A stretch of DNA of 6,982 bases from Alphaproteobacteria bacterium (GTDB taxonomy: Bacteria > Pseudomonadota > Alphaproteobacteria > Micavibrionales > UBA2020), in contig JAGLRU010000001.1 in NCBI GenBank assembly GCA_023136145.1, positions 1-6,982 on the forward strand, read 5' to 3'. The position numbers and the translations under genes are program-made. Shown here one piece after another: positions 1 to 6,981 of this stretch. Every line of letters starts with the position of its first letter. Positions within the stretch are counted from its first letter, which is position 1. The notes beneath the pieces are model-generated. The model searched no databases. It was not told where the DNA came from and worked only from the letters and a program-made list of their open reading frames with translations.

Positions 1-420
1 GTGGGTAAGGGTAAAGTTATTAACCGTTAGATTATCCTGCAAGGTCCAGCCGCCTCCTGAACCATCGAATGTAACATTGCCGAGAGTTTTGCCTGCGGTG
101 GTAACTGTCTTGCCTGTAGTAGTTGAGACAAAACTTATTGCCGAGGTACCGTCAGCGGGAGCATAAGTCATACCTGAAACTAAAGTAAGATTGCCTGATA
201 TAGTCCAGGTAATTCCAGCGTTATGTGTAAGTGTTCCGCTATATCCCGTAAAATCAATATCCTTAGAATAAGCAGCAGCGCTGATAGTGCAATCGGCGCT
301 GGAAACGGTATCAGTAAATATCACATTATCACTTGCTGTTGGCACGGCACGTGAAGACCAGTTGCCGGCTGTGCTCCAGAGGCCGTCGCCCGCGCCGTTA
401 GTCCAGAAAACCCATTCACA
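1..420 (-). other. W...STAGNWS...VP module 2 with start of the next strand array
   Basis: Residues 2188-2327 start CEWVFWTNGAGDG, LWSTAGNWS, RAVPTASDNVIF and ADC, matching module 1 at 3121-3441, and continue into short beta strands with N-L-T and G-T-L-T turns (GITWTISGNLTLVSG, ISFVSTTTGKTVTTAG, GNVTFDG, WTLQDNLTVNNFTLTH). This strand array of about 20-25 residues per turn resembles a beta-helix or filamentous repeat and is cut by the left edge. The protein therefore continues beyond position 1. Confidence 0.68.
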
Positions 421-3400
421 GACTGATGAAGTTCCATCTGATCCATTTAAGGCTCCGGCATCAGTACCGCCCGCGCCGCCCGAAACTTCTACGGTACCGG
501 TTCCGGTCGTAAAATTATCCGTTCCAAAGCTTAAGAAAATCCGCCCGGCCCCGCCGCCGCCGCCATAAACATCGGCGCCCGCGCCGCCGTTGGCCCGGAT
601 AATTCCCGCTCCGGCCAACGTTGTTCCAAAGGCCTTGATGCTTCCGCCGGAACCGCCGCCGCCGTCGAAACTTGCTCCATCAACCCCGGGATCACCATCA
701 CCGGCAAGATGTCCGTCTACGGTTAATGTATTGTCAACATCAATAAAGACCGCGCCGGCGCCTGCCCCGCCTTCAACAGACCCGCCGCCCGAACCTAAAT
801 CTACCGGGTTAGTCGCTGAACCATAAGTTACACCACCGATACCATCACCGGAATTGCCTCCCGCGCCGCCATAGCCGCCGCCGGCGCCGTGACCGGATGT
901 ACTTACGCCGCCTTCACCATATCCTTCGCTATTGATATAGCCTTCACCGTCAGAAGTGATCGCGGCGCCGGTACCGGTTACACCATGAATATTGATATTG
1001 GCTGCGGTAAGAGTAACTCCCGGCTCAGGCAAAGATTCTATACCGCTTGCAGAATTGTAAAGTACGGTAACATCCTCTTGAGCCAATGCCTGGCCATACA
1101 CGCTGACATTGTCAATGACACCGTCAAAGGTATTCGCACCGGCCGCGTCGCTGCCGATAAACACGTGGCTGTCCACGGTATCAAGAGTAAGACTGCCGCC
1201 GGTATAGGTTAGGGTTCCATCCAGATAATATCTTACATACGTTCCGTCGTAGGTTAACACATGATGCTGCCAGGAGGTGGTGATATCGGCTGTAGTATCA
1301 GCCTCATTCGCGTCTGAGCCATCGCCGGCATTGAAGTAGATATCCGATGAACCGGAATTAACATACAGGCCGAACTGTTGATTCACCGCGTCTCCGATAA
1401 CCACTAACCAGTCGGTCCCGGTCACAGGCGCTGCTGTCGCCTGCGCCCATAAGCTGATGGTCCTTTGCCCGGCACCACTGACGCCGATATCGGCGGCCGT
1501 TTCAATATAATCGGTAGTTCCGTTAAAGGTTAAGGCGCTCTCTACTTTACCAGTGGCCGTTAACACTGAAGTATTCTGCTGAGCGCCAGCGTCATGATTT
1601 CCCATGGCGTCTGCCACCGTGGTACTCGCCGCGTTATCGTTCATCTTCCAATGGGCAATAGGCGCTTTTCCCGCCGCGATAATCCGTGCTGTATCGGTAT
1701 TATCAGCTGAGGTTCCGATATCGATATCGCCGACTGAGGCCAACTTGCAATTGCCGGGGATCTTTAATTTGGCCTTACTCTTCACCGTAACCGAATCAAA
1801 GGTTAACGTAGCCGGTGTTCCGGTGAAGTTGGATGAGGGGATGGGAATGTCTAAAACTCCATAGCTATTATCGTCAACAATTAAGTCGCCATACGTCTGC
1901 GTAGCGGGATCCTTAAGGACAATAGTTCCGGCACTGCCTTTCCCGTTACCGCTACCGCCATAGGCATAAACTTTATCAGAATCAATGGGATTGGTTCCTC
2001 CCTTAGTGGAATATTCAATCTTAATTCTTCCTCCGCCACCAGCATAAAAAAGTGCTGTCCCTCCTTTAGCCTCAATTGTCCCTGAACCAGAAATGGTATC
2101 GGTAGTAATGTTTACAGAACCTCCGGAAGCAGAAGAATTGCTCTCCTCTCCTCCATTAGCTGATAGGGTTCCATCAACCGTCAAGGTGCCGGTTACATCA
2201 AGAATAAGGGCCCCTCCACCGGAAGCATACCGATATCCGTTACTTCCTAAGCTAATAGGATTAGTTACTGAGCCATAGCTGGGTTTGGTGTTGTTATGAC
2301 CTACCCCTCCATAGGTACCCCCTATGTCCCATTGTCCGCCTCCAGGAGGCTTAGCAAATCTTTCAAATCCCAATTGATCCGCAGTCAAGATTCCTCCCGT
2401 ATTGATGGTGATATTGGTAGTAACTGAAATGGTAGCTGAGGTTCCTTGAGCTACACCATCTACAACATTAAGCAAAGGATTGCCTCCTACCCTTAGAATT
2501 CCTCCGTCATTAATAGTGATAGAATTAAATGCGTAAGCATAGGGAGTAGAATCAGTTCCTAATATGATCTCTGTTGAGTTTCCTGCTCCGCCAACTACTA
2601 AGTCAAAATTAGCAGGAAAGGCAATGGTTCCTGGGTGACCATCATAAGCATCACTTGATCCAGCCAAAATCTTTCCCGAATAAGAAAAACTGGAAACATT
2701 GACCAAAGAAATTCTTCCACCCCCTGCTCCAAAAGTGTTCGCATCCAGGTGTACTCCTCCTTTAGCCTCAATCGTCCCTGAGCCCAAAAGAGTGCCGGCA
2801 GTAATATTTATGGAACCTCCAGAGCCAGAACCATTATCGTGACTGATTCCATTGGCTGACAGGGTCCCATCAACAGTTAGAGTAGTGGTCACATTAAGAA
2901 TAATAGCCCCTCCACCAGCACCATAGCCTCCACTACCTAAACTGGTAGGGTTCGTAACTAAGCCATAGGTAGATTTATTATTTCCCCCTCCCAGACCTCC
3001 ATAGGTAGCAGATATATTCCATCCTCCAACCCCCGGCCCAGCACCTGCCGCAAACCCCATCCCATCCACATTCATACTCGCGCCGGAGGCAATGGTGATG
3101 TTGGCGGCATTGATGGTGTAGCCTGTTCCGTCGATTTCAGGGGTAGCGGGATAGGAGTCAACAGCGGTGTCGCCTTCAAAGACTAAGTTACCATCATTGA
3201 CAGTAATGTCTCCTGTAAGGGTTAGGCTCATGCCTGAGGATACGGCATTCTTGGAGAAGGTCACTGTTCCGGTATAGCCGGTATCTAACTTAATCGAGCC
3301 CAGATTATTATTGACCGTATCCGCCGCGCAGTTGGCGGTAGATGCGCCGTTAAATACGACGTCGTCACCGGCGGCAGGCACCACACTGGTTGACCAATTA

Positions 3401-6400
3401 GCGGCTGTTGACCAATTCCCCGCGGCAGAGGCAACCCAGATGACATAACCGGTGTTATCCACGGTTAAGGTAGCGGCAGACGCGCTGGAGCAGTTGCCCG
3501 CGGCATCAATGACAAATAATTTATATTCTCCCGCGGTTACCGGGGCGAGGATTGAGGTTGCGTCACCGGCAACAGTAGTCATGGTTACGCCGGCAACAAA
3601 TATAGTCGTGCCTGAAGGGGCGAACCAGATATTATTCGTCGCGTCACCTGAGCTGATAATGGTAACAGTGGATCCGCCCTGCTTAGTGACATTTGCAGCA
3701 AAGACTGTATCTTGACCGGTTGGGGCGGTCTGGTCTACGAATATTGTGGTCGCGCTGGCGGTACCTTCGGTTTCATTGCCCGCTGCATCAGTTATCCTGG
3801 CATTGAAGGTTAGTGTTTCTCCTTCGCCAAAGGCGTCTGTTAATGCCTCCATAGTCGCGGCATCTATGGTAATGTCCTTTGTCTGGGCTGCTCTCTCGGC
3901 CGAGGTTATGGTAGAAGCCGAACCTAAATCCACATAAGAACCTGTCGCGTTTTTGAATTCAAGCCGCGCGCTACCGTCTACTAAACTGGAATCAGTACCG
4001 GCAACATCAATGGGCACACTGACAGTTATATCCGTATTGCCGGCATTCCAGTAGCCGGCGGCAACCGTTCCGCCCGTCGTCACAGCTGAGCCGACCGTAA
4101 AGGCTGATGGAGACGTAGTATCTGCCGTAACCGACCCCGAAGGCGAGATCGACGTGAAGTTCAGTTCATTGCCCGCGGCGTCCTCAACCGTGATATTGAT
4201 CGTCGTCATCGTGACCGCGCCGGTGTCGCCCGTCGCACAGGTGAACTCGATCGTGTCGCTCGTGTTCGAAGAAATATCGAACTCCGTCGTAACCCCCGTC
4301 GCGATATTGGCCGCATCGGACGTCGAGTTGACCGTCACGAGCGTCACGGCCTCGTCGAAGTTGATGGTGAAGATGACGAGGTCGGCGTCTTTCGCGTAGG
4401 CCGTGTTAAGCGCATTGTTCGACGCGACGCTCGACGAAGAGACCGTCGGTTCGACTGTGTCAAGCGAGAAAGAGCCGGCGACTTGCGTCGACTCAAGCGA
4501 GGCGTCCTCAACCTTGATGCGGACCCAGACCTCGTCATCGTCCGTATCGGGCAGGTCGGTCGTCACGTTCCATACATAAGTCAGCGCCGCGCCGCCGCTG
4601 GTAAAGTCCTCGGTCGTCTCGGAGGTCGACATCGTGTCCCATGTTCCATTGCTGCCGTCGGTGGAGTCCAGGGAGTATTGGCAACTCGCCCCGATGTAAG
4701 TAACCGTGTCATCCTCGTCGTCGGCGCCGGTATAGCTGATCGTGACAGCCGTCGTGCTCGTCTGCGCGGCGGTTAACAACGTGATCTCCGGCGCGGTGTT
4801 GGGCGCAATCTTGGTAAAGTAATTATCTGACGACTCCCACGCGCTCCAGGCGCCTTCAAGCCCGCCTTGATCGTAGAACTTTATGCGCCAGTAGTAGGTG
4901 GTATCATCCACCAGCGCCCCGGCGTTGCCGTCAAAACTGTAGATGATATCCGTGCTGCGGGCGTTTTCGTCCAGAGGCGTCGCAATCGGATACGGTCCGC
5001 CAAGTGGGCTGAATTTCGCGAAGAAGACATCATAGGTACTTATCCCATACACCCCACCGGCTGATTCATCTGTATCTTCCGTATCCCCATCTCCGTTCAA
5101 GTCCGCGTTTCCAACAACATACCCCGCCACCAGGACATTATTATTGCTGTCTGTCGTAATCGCATTGCCGTAATCAGTGCTTGCCCCCCCTAAACGCTCT
5201 GACCACTGGTGCGTGCCCGACGCATTGAACACCGAAATGAATATATCATTGGTATTTGCCCCATATACCCCGCCGGCCGTTTCATTATCATCACTTGTAT
5301 CTCCGTCCCCGTCTAAGTCTGCCGTGCCTTTAACATACCCTGTCACAATAATGTTATTATTGCTGTCGGTGGTGACGGCATTGCCGTAATCCAAATCTGT
5401 CCCCCCTAAACGCTCTGACCACTGGTGCGTGCCCGATGAATTGAACACTGAAATGAAAACATCACTATAAGAATACACCCCGCCAGCCGTTTCATTATCA
5501 TCACTTGTATCTCCGTCCCCGTTTAAGTCCGCAGTGCTATAAATACCTCCGGCCACAATAATGTTGTTATTACTGTCGACGGTAACGGCATAGCCGTGAT
5601 CATAATTTGCCCCGCCTAAGCGCTCTGCCCACTGATGTGTCCCGGACGCGTTGAACACCGAAATGAAAATGTCATAATCTCCATACGGCGCGCTGAACAA
5701 TTCATTATCATCACCTGTGTCCCCATCCCCATTTAAGTCCACCGTGCCATAAATACTTCCGGCCACAATAATGTTGTTATTGCTATCGACGGTAACGGCA
5801 TAGCCGTAATCATTGAATCCTCCCCCTAACCTCTCTGCCCACTGATGCGTCCCCGATGAATTGAACACCGAAATGAAAACATTACTGCTATTTACCCCAT
5901 ACACCCCGCCGGCCGTTTCATCTGTATCTTCCGTATCCCCATCCCCGTTTAAGTCCGCCGTGCCTTTAACAAACCCTGTCACTATAATATTGTTATTGCT
6001 ATCAGTAGCGACAGCCCTGCCCGAATCAATGCCTGACCCTCCTAAGCGTTGTGCCCACTGGTGTGTGCCCGACGAATTGAACACCGAAATGAATATATCA
6101 TCACTGCCGTACGGCGCAATAACAACCTCATCCGTATCCCCCGTATCCGCATCCCCGTTTAAGTCTGCCGTACCATAAACAGCTCCTGTCACAATAACGT
6201 TGTTATTACTGTCAGTGGTGACTGCATAGCCGCTATCATCGCTTGCCCCCCCTAACCTCTCTGACCATTGGTGCGTCCCGAACGCGTTGAACACCGAAAT
6301 GAAAACATCATCATTTGACCCATACACTCCTCCACTCGATTCATTATCATCATTTGTGTCCCCGTCACCATTTAAGTCCGCAGTAGCCCAAACATATCCT

Positions 6401-6981
6401 GTCACAATAATGTTGTTATTGCTGTCGGTGGTAACGGCATAGCCTCTATCAGTGCTTGCCCCCCCTAAACGCTCAGAGAGGATGTGTTGCGGGTCAGTGG
6501 TTTGCCAGATCGGCGAGCCGAAGGCGCTGTCATCGTCGACCTCTACATAGTAGCCGGTGGCTTTGTCGGATGTATCGGCGTCATCGTAGACGGCGGAGAA
6601 ATGCGGATTGGTTGCGGTAATGTCGGTCGGGTTGGCATCGCCGGCAGAAGCGTCGGTATCATGAGTATAGAGTGTCGTCGGCGCGCTCGGGACCGTGTTG
6701 GTTTTAAAATAATTCGCGCTGCCGCCATCCGGGCTCCAGGCCCCTTCGGCGCCGCCGGCATCGTAGAACCGGATTCTCCAGTAATACGTTGTCCCATCGG
6801 CTAGGGCAACACTGCTTTGGCTCGGATAGACAATATCCTCACTGCGGCTGCCTTCGGTAACAGCATTGATACCGTCTGCTGCGGCAGCTTTCCAAATGAA
6901 AATATCACTACCCCCATACCCCGTACCATCTTCACCATCGACCCCGGCTTCTCCTATCGTCCCGTCCCCGTCTAAGTCCGC
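1..6981 (-). CDS. Giant multidomain surface/secreted protein, internal fragment (both ends missing)
   Basis: One minus-strand frame is open over the full window: 2,327 codons with no stop, checked codon by codon. Neither a start nor a stop lies inside, so the real protein is larger. Domains in order are: a partial propeller blade (1-31), fibronectin-III-like halves (32-96 and 98-167), a seven-blade propeller (168-660), the matching fibronectin-III-like half (661-724), four Ig-like domains (728-1180), an NWS module (1181-1287), two glycine-rich beta-helix-type units (1288-1772), a LamG-like domain (1773-1980), a third glycine-rich unit (1988-2187) and a second NWS module (2188-2327). There are only seven Cys, no hydrophobic membrane segment, and many Thr, Ser, Gly, Asp and Asn residues, which fits an exported protein. 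I infer a role in adhesion, carbohydrate binding or an extracellular scaffold; no enzyme motif is seen. The frame stays open through large swings in GC and the modules align with each other, so the coding call is secure. The exact function is unknown. Confidence 0.96.
421..1020 (-). other. Glycine-rich beta-helix-type unit 3
   Basis: Residues 1988-2187 begin VTLTAANINIHG and repeat the motif order of units 1 and 2: YGSATNPVDLGSGGG, AVFIDV, LTVDGHLAGDG, SGGSIKAF, GAGIIRANGG, GGGGGAGRIFL and VEVSGGAGG. The glycine runs are longer than in the other units. The DNA is very G+C-rich (49 of 60 by hand count at 541-600), with glycine coded mainly by GGC, in contrast to units 1 and 2. It directly precedes the second NWS module. 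Confidence 0.7.
1042..1665 (-). other. LamG/concanavalin-A-like jelly-roll domain
   Basis: Residues 1773-1980 show the usual order of Laminin-G-3-type domains: APIAHWKMND at entry, LTFNGTTDYIE, RTISLWAQ, WLVVIGD, FGLYVN, WQHHVLTYDG, VRYYLDG, HVFIGSDAAG, FDGVIDNVSVYGQAL and a closing LYNSASG. The length, about 200 residues, is that of a complete domain. Such domains form a jelly-roll beta-sandwich that binds carbohydrate or protein ligands, often with calcium. Here it separates glycine-rich units 2 and 3, which suggests insertion into the beta-helix region. It is the domain most likely to give this part of the protein ligand binding. Confidence 0.86.
1666..2433 (-). other. Glycine-rich beta-helix-type unit 2
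   Basis: Residues 1517-1772 repeat the unit 1 order: TNITINTGGILTADQLGF, YGSVTNPISLGS, GALILDV, LTVDGTLSANGG, SGGSVNI, GSGTIEAKGG, GGGGRIKIEY and GSAGTIVLKD. A longer tail with LIVDDNSYGVLD, LTFDSVTVKSKAKLKIPG and a single Cys (GNCKL) follows, ending DTARIIAAGK just before the LamG-like domain. Similarity to unit 1 is high across the glycine-rich half. The predicted role is a structural or binding beta-helix in an extracellular protein. Confidence 0.7.
2434..3120 (-). other. Glycine-rich beta-helix-type unit 1
   Basis: Residues 1288-1516 start TINAANITIASGASMNVDG and include YGLVTNPTSLGSGG, GAIILNV, LTVDGTLSANG, SGGSINI, GSGTIEAKGG, GAGGGRISL and GTIAF. These short hydrophobic strands alternating with glycine-rich turns suggest a right-handed beta-helix (pectin-lyase-like) fold, an inference from pattern only. 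Units 2 and 3 repeat the same order of motifs. The tail (about 2434-2580: ITINDGGILRVGG) leads into unit 2. The DNA is unusually A+T-rich here, with 21 G/C of 60 by hand count at 2521-2580. Confidence 0.7.
3121..3441 (-). other. W...GNWST...NWS...VP module 1
   Basis: Residues 1181-1287 begin IWVASAAGNWSTAANWS, then VVPAAGDDVVF, ANC, then a run of short beta strands (GSIKLDTGYTGTVTF, MSLTLTGDITVNDG, NLVFEG). The W-x(6)-N-W-S-x-A-x-N-W-S-x(3)-V-P-x-A-x-D-x-V-x-F-x(6-9)-C signature recurs at the left end of the window (1-420). It is a common entry module to beta-helix repeats in very large extracellular bacterial proteins. No specific function is known to me. Confidence 0.68.
3442..3720 (-). other. 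Ig-like domain D
   Basis: Residues 1088-1180 read TGQDTVFAANVTKQGG, then IISSGDATNNIWFAP, then AGVTMTTVAGD, then PVTAGEYKLFVIDAAGN, ending TLTVDNTGY. The SGDATNNIWFAPxGT strand followed by a G-E-Y-K-L-F-V-I-D-A-A-G-N end is a recognisable bacterial Ig-like variant, here with one Cys (GNCSSAS). It is the last member of the chain before the NWS module. Confidence 0.6.
3721..4107 (-). other. Ig-like domain C
   Basis: Residues 959-1087 run from SAFTVGSAVT through GYWNAGNTDITVSVPI, LVDGSARLEF and GEGETLTFNARITDAAGN to the linker VDQTAP. The G-Y-W-N-A-x-N-T opening, the RLEFKN strand and the closing ARITDAAGNE turn are typical of bacterial Ig-like (Big-type) domains occurring in chains. It sits in tandem with domains B and D, separated by D-x-T-x-P linkers, and is probably a structural spacer. 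Confidence 0.62.
4108..4458 (-). other. Big/SwmB-like Ig domain B
   Basis: Residues 842-958 follow the linker LDTVEPT. The pattern is A-x-N-N-A-x-x-x-A-K-x-x-D-L-V-I-F-T-I-N-F-D-E-A-V, then TGDTGAVTMT, then VEDAAGNEL, then SGSVTADTTSP. A strand ending in F-x-E-A-V plus a later D-A-A-G-N turn is typical of bacterial Ig-like domains of the SwmB/Big type, which act as stalk or adhesion modules on cell surfaces. GC is high: a hand count of 4201-4260 gives 40 of 60. Confidence 0.65.
4459..4800 (-). other. Ig/fibronectin-like beta-sandwich domain A
   Basis: Residues 728-841 start NTAPEITLL, a typical entry strand of bacterial Ig-like domains, and carry TAVTISYTGADDEDD, then CQYSLDST, then VWVRIKVEDAS, and end SFSLDTVEP. 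The (V/I)-x-(V/I)-S-Y-x-G-x-D-x-E/D pattern followed by a Y-S-x-D-x-x-x-G-x-W strand resembles modules that describe paired strands with acidic, possibly metal-binding, turns. The base composition here is clearly higher in GC than in the propeller. The exact family is uncertain. Confidence 0.6.
4810..5001 (-). other. C-terminal half of a fibronectin-III-like domain, resuming after the propeller
   Basis: Residues 661-724 contain PLDENARSTDIIY, LVDDTTYYWRIKFYDQGG, EGAWSAW and NYFTK. They form the back half of a fibronectin-III-like domain and align with 6694-6888. The segment follows directly on the last blade (DVFFAKFSPLGG). Joined to the front half at 6481-6690 it would give one ordinary domain of about 130 residues. 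Fibronectin-III-like domains serve as spacers or ligand-binding modules in extracellular proteins. Confidence 0.77.
5002..6480 (-). repeat. Seven tandem SBBP-type beta-propeller blades
   Basis: Residues 168-660 hold seven tandem copies of 70-72 residues at about 6265-6477, 6055-6264, 5839-6054, 5629-5838, 5419-5628, 5203-5418 and 5002-5202. Each reads W-[SA]-[EQ]-R-L-G-G, then D-x-G-x-A-[VI]-[TA]-x-D-S-N-N-N-[IV]-[IL]-V-[TA]-G, then an A/V-D-L-[ND]-G-D-[GA]-D-T acidic loop, then D-[VI]-F-[IF]-[SA]-x-F-[NS], most ending GTHQW. The GG..D.G.AV..DS.NN.IVTG core is that of SBBP (seven-bladed beta-propeller) repeats, which fold as four-stranded blades in extracellular proteins and mediate binding. 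Seven copies equal one closed propeller. The first copy starts ILSERLGG and the last stops at AKFSPLGG, so the two ends would complement each other at the closure. The copies are also very similar as DNA, for example a shared antisense ttgaacac[ct]gaaatgaa stretch in all six blade joints, indicating recent duplication or homogenisation. Confidence 0.88.
6481..6690 (-). other. N-terminal half of a fibronectin-III-like domain, interrupted by the propeller
   Basis: Residues 98-167 begin with a PSAP linker, continue through TNPHFSAVYDD, and reach the strand pair GYYVEVDDDSAFGSPIWQT. This front-half pattern (xNPxFSAxYxD, YYxEVDxDSxFxSPIW) is normally followed directly by the DIxY ... TTYYWRIKF back half. 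Here it runs after DPQHI into the first propeller blade (LSERLGG). The missing back half is found 493 residues later at 4810-5001. There is no frame change at the junction; the reading frame and the flanking G tract were checked. Confidence 0.72.
6694..6888 (-). other. C-terminal half of a fibronectin-III-like domain (copy 1)
   Basis: Residues 32-96 contain RSEDIVY, then LADGTTYYWRIRFYDAGG and EGAWS, and end in NYFKT. Y-Y-W-R-I followed by a D/G turn and a W-S strand is typical of the back half of fibronectin-III-like domains in extracellular bacterial proteins. It aligns closely with 4810-5001 (RSTDIIY, TTYYWRIKFYDQGG, EGAWS, NYFTK). The expected front half, with a YxVxVDxDSxF strand, does not precede it; a propeller blade does. 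This is the same arrangement as at the second copy. Confidence 0.75.
6889..6981 (-). other. Partial beta-propeller blade, end of an upstream propeller
   Basis: Residues 1-31 start inside a blade at ADLDGDG, the same place as the calcium-loop motif of the seven downstream blades, and end in GSDIFIWKA, matching the last strand of a blade (sDxFxxxK). The loop is longer and different from the others (TIGEAGVDGEDGTG follows the DxDGDG). The ending lacks the GTHQW continuation found in internal blades and instead resembles the end of the last downstream blade (DVFFAKF). I infer that this is the terminal blade of a preceding propeller whose other blades lie beyond the right edge. Confidence 0.72.

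Noticed and set aside
287..826. Proline-rich open frames on the plus strand (287-568 and 590-826)
   Set aside because: They are the complement of glycine codons in glycine-rich unit 3; GGC-rich coding read from the other strand gives Pro/Ala-rich frames. The minus-strand frame has module homology and is continuous.
4344..4538. Short Arg/Thr/Ser-rich frame on the minus strand, out of frame with the giant gene
   Set aside because: Low-complexity product with no domain, lying entirely within Ig-like domains A-B of the main frame; a by-product of the high GC there.
5002..6480. Regular 210-216 bp repeats as a possible CRISPR array or satellite DNA
   Set aside because: The period is far too long for CRISPR and the repeats are coding, with variation respecting the reading frame and the blade motif.
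5161..6480. Plus-strand frames such as 5177-5389 and 5861-6178 with repeated peptides
   Set aside because: Their internal repetition only mirrors the blade repeats from the complementary strand; no independent homology or start signal.
6440..6500. Suspected frameshift or assembly junction where the fibronectin-like half meets blade 1
   Set aside because: A first reading seemed to need a frame change at the G run; recounting showed seven G, in frame on both sides. A chimeric assembly cannot be excluded, but no frame error is present.
6484..6804. Overlapping open frames on both strands (6484-6804 plus, 6543-6797 minus)
   Set aside because: Both lie over the fibronectin-like halves of the main frame, show no recognisable motif, and have no convincing ribosome site.
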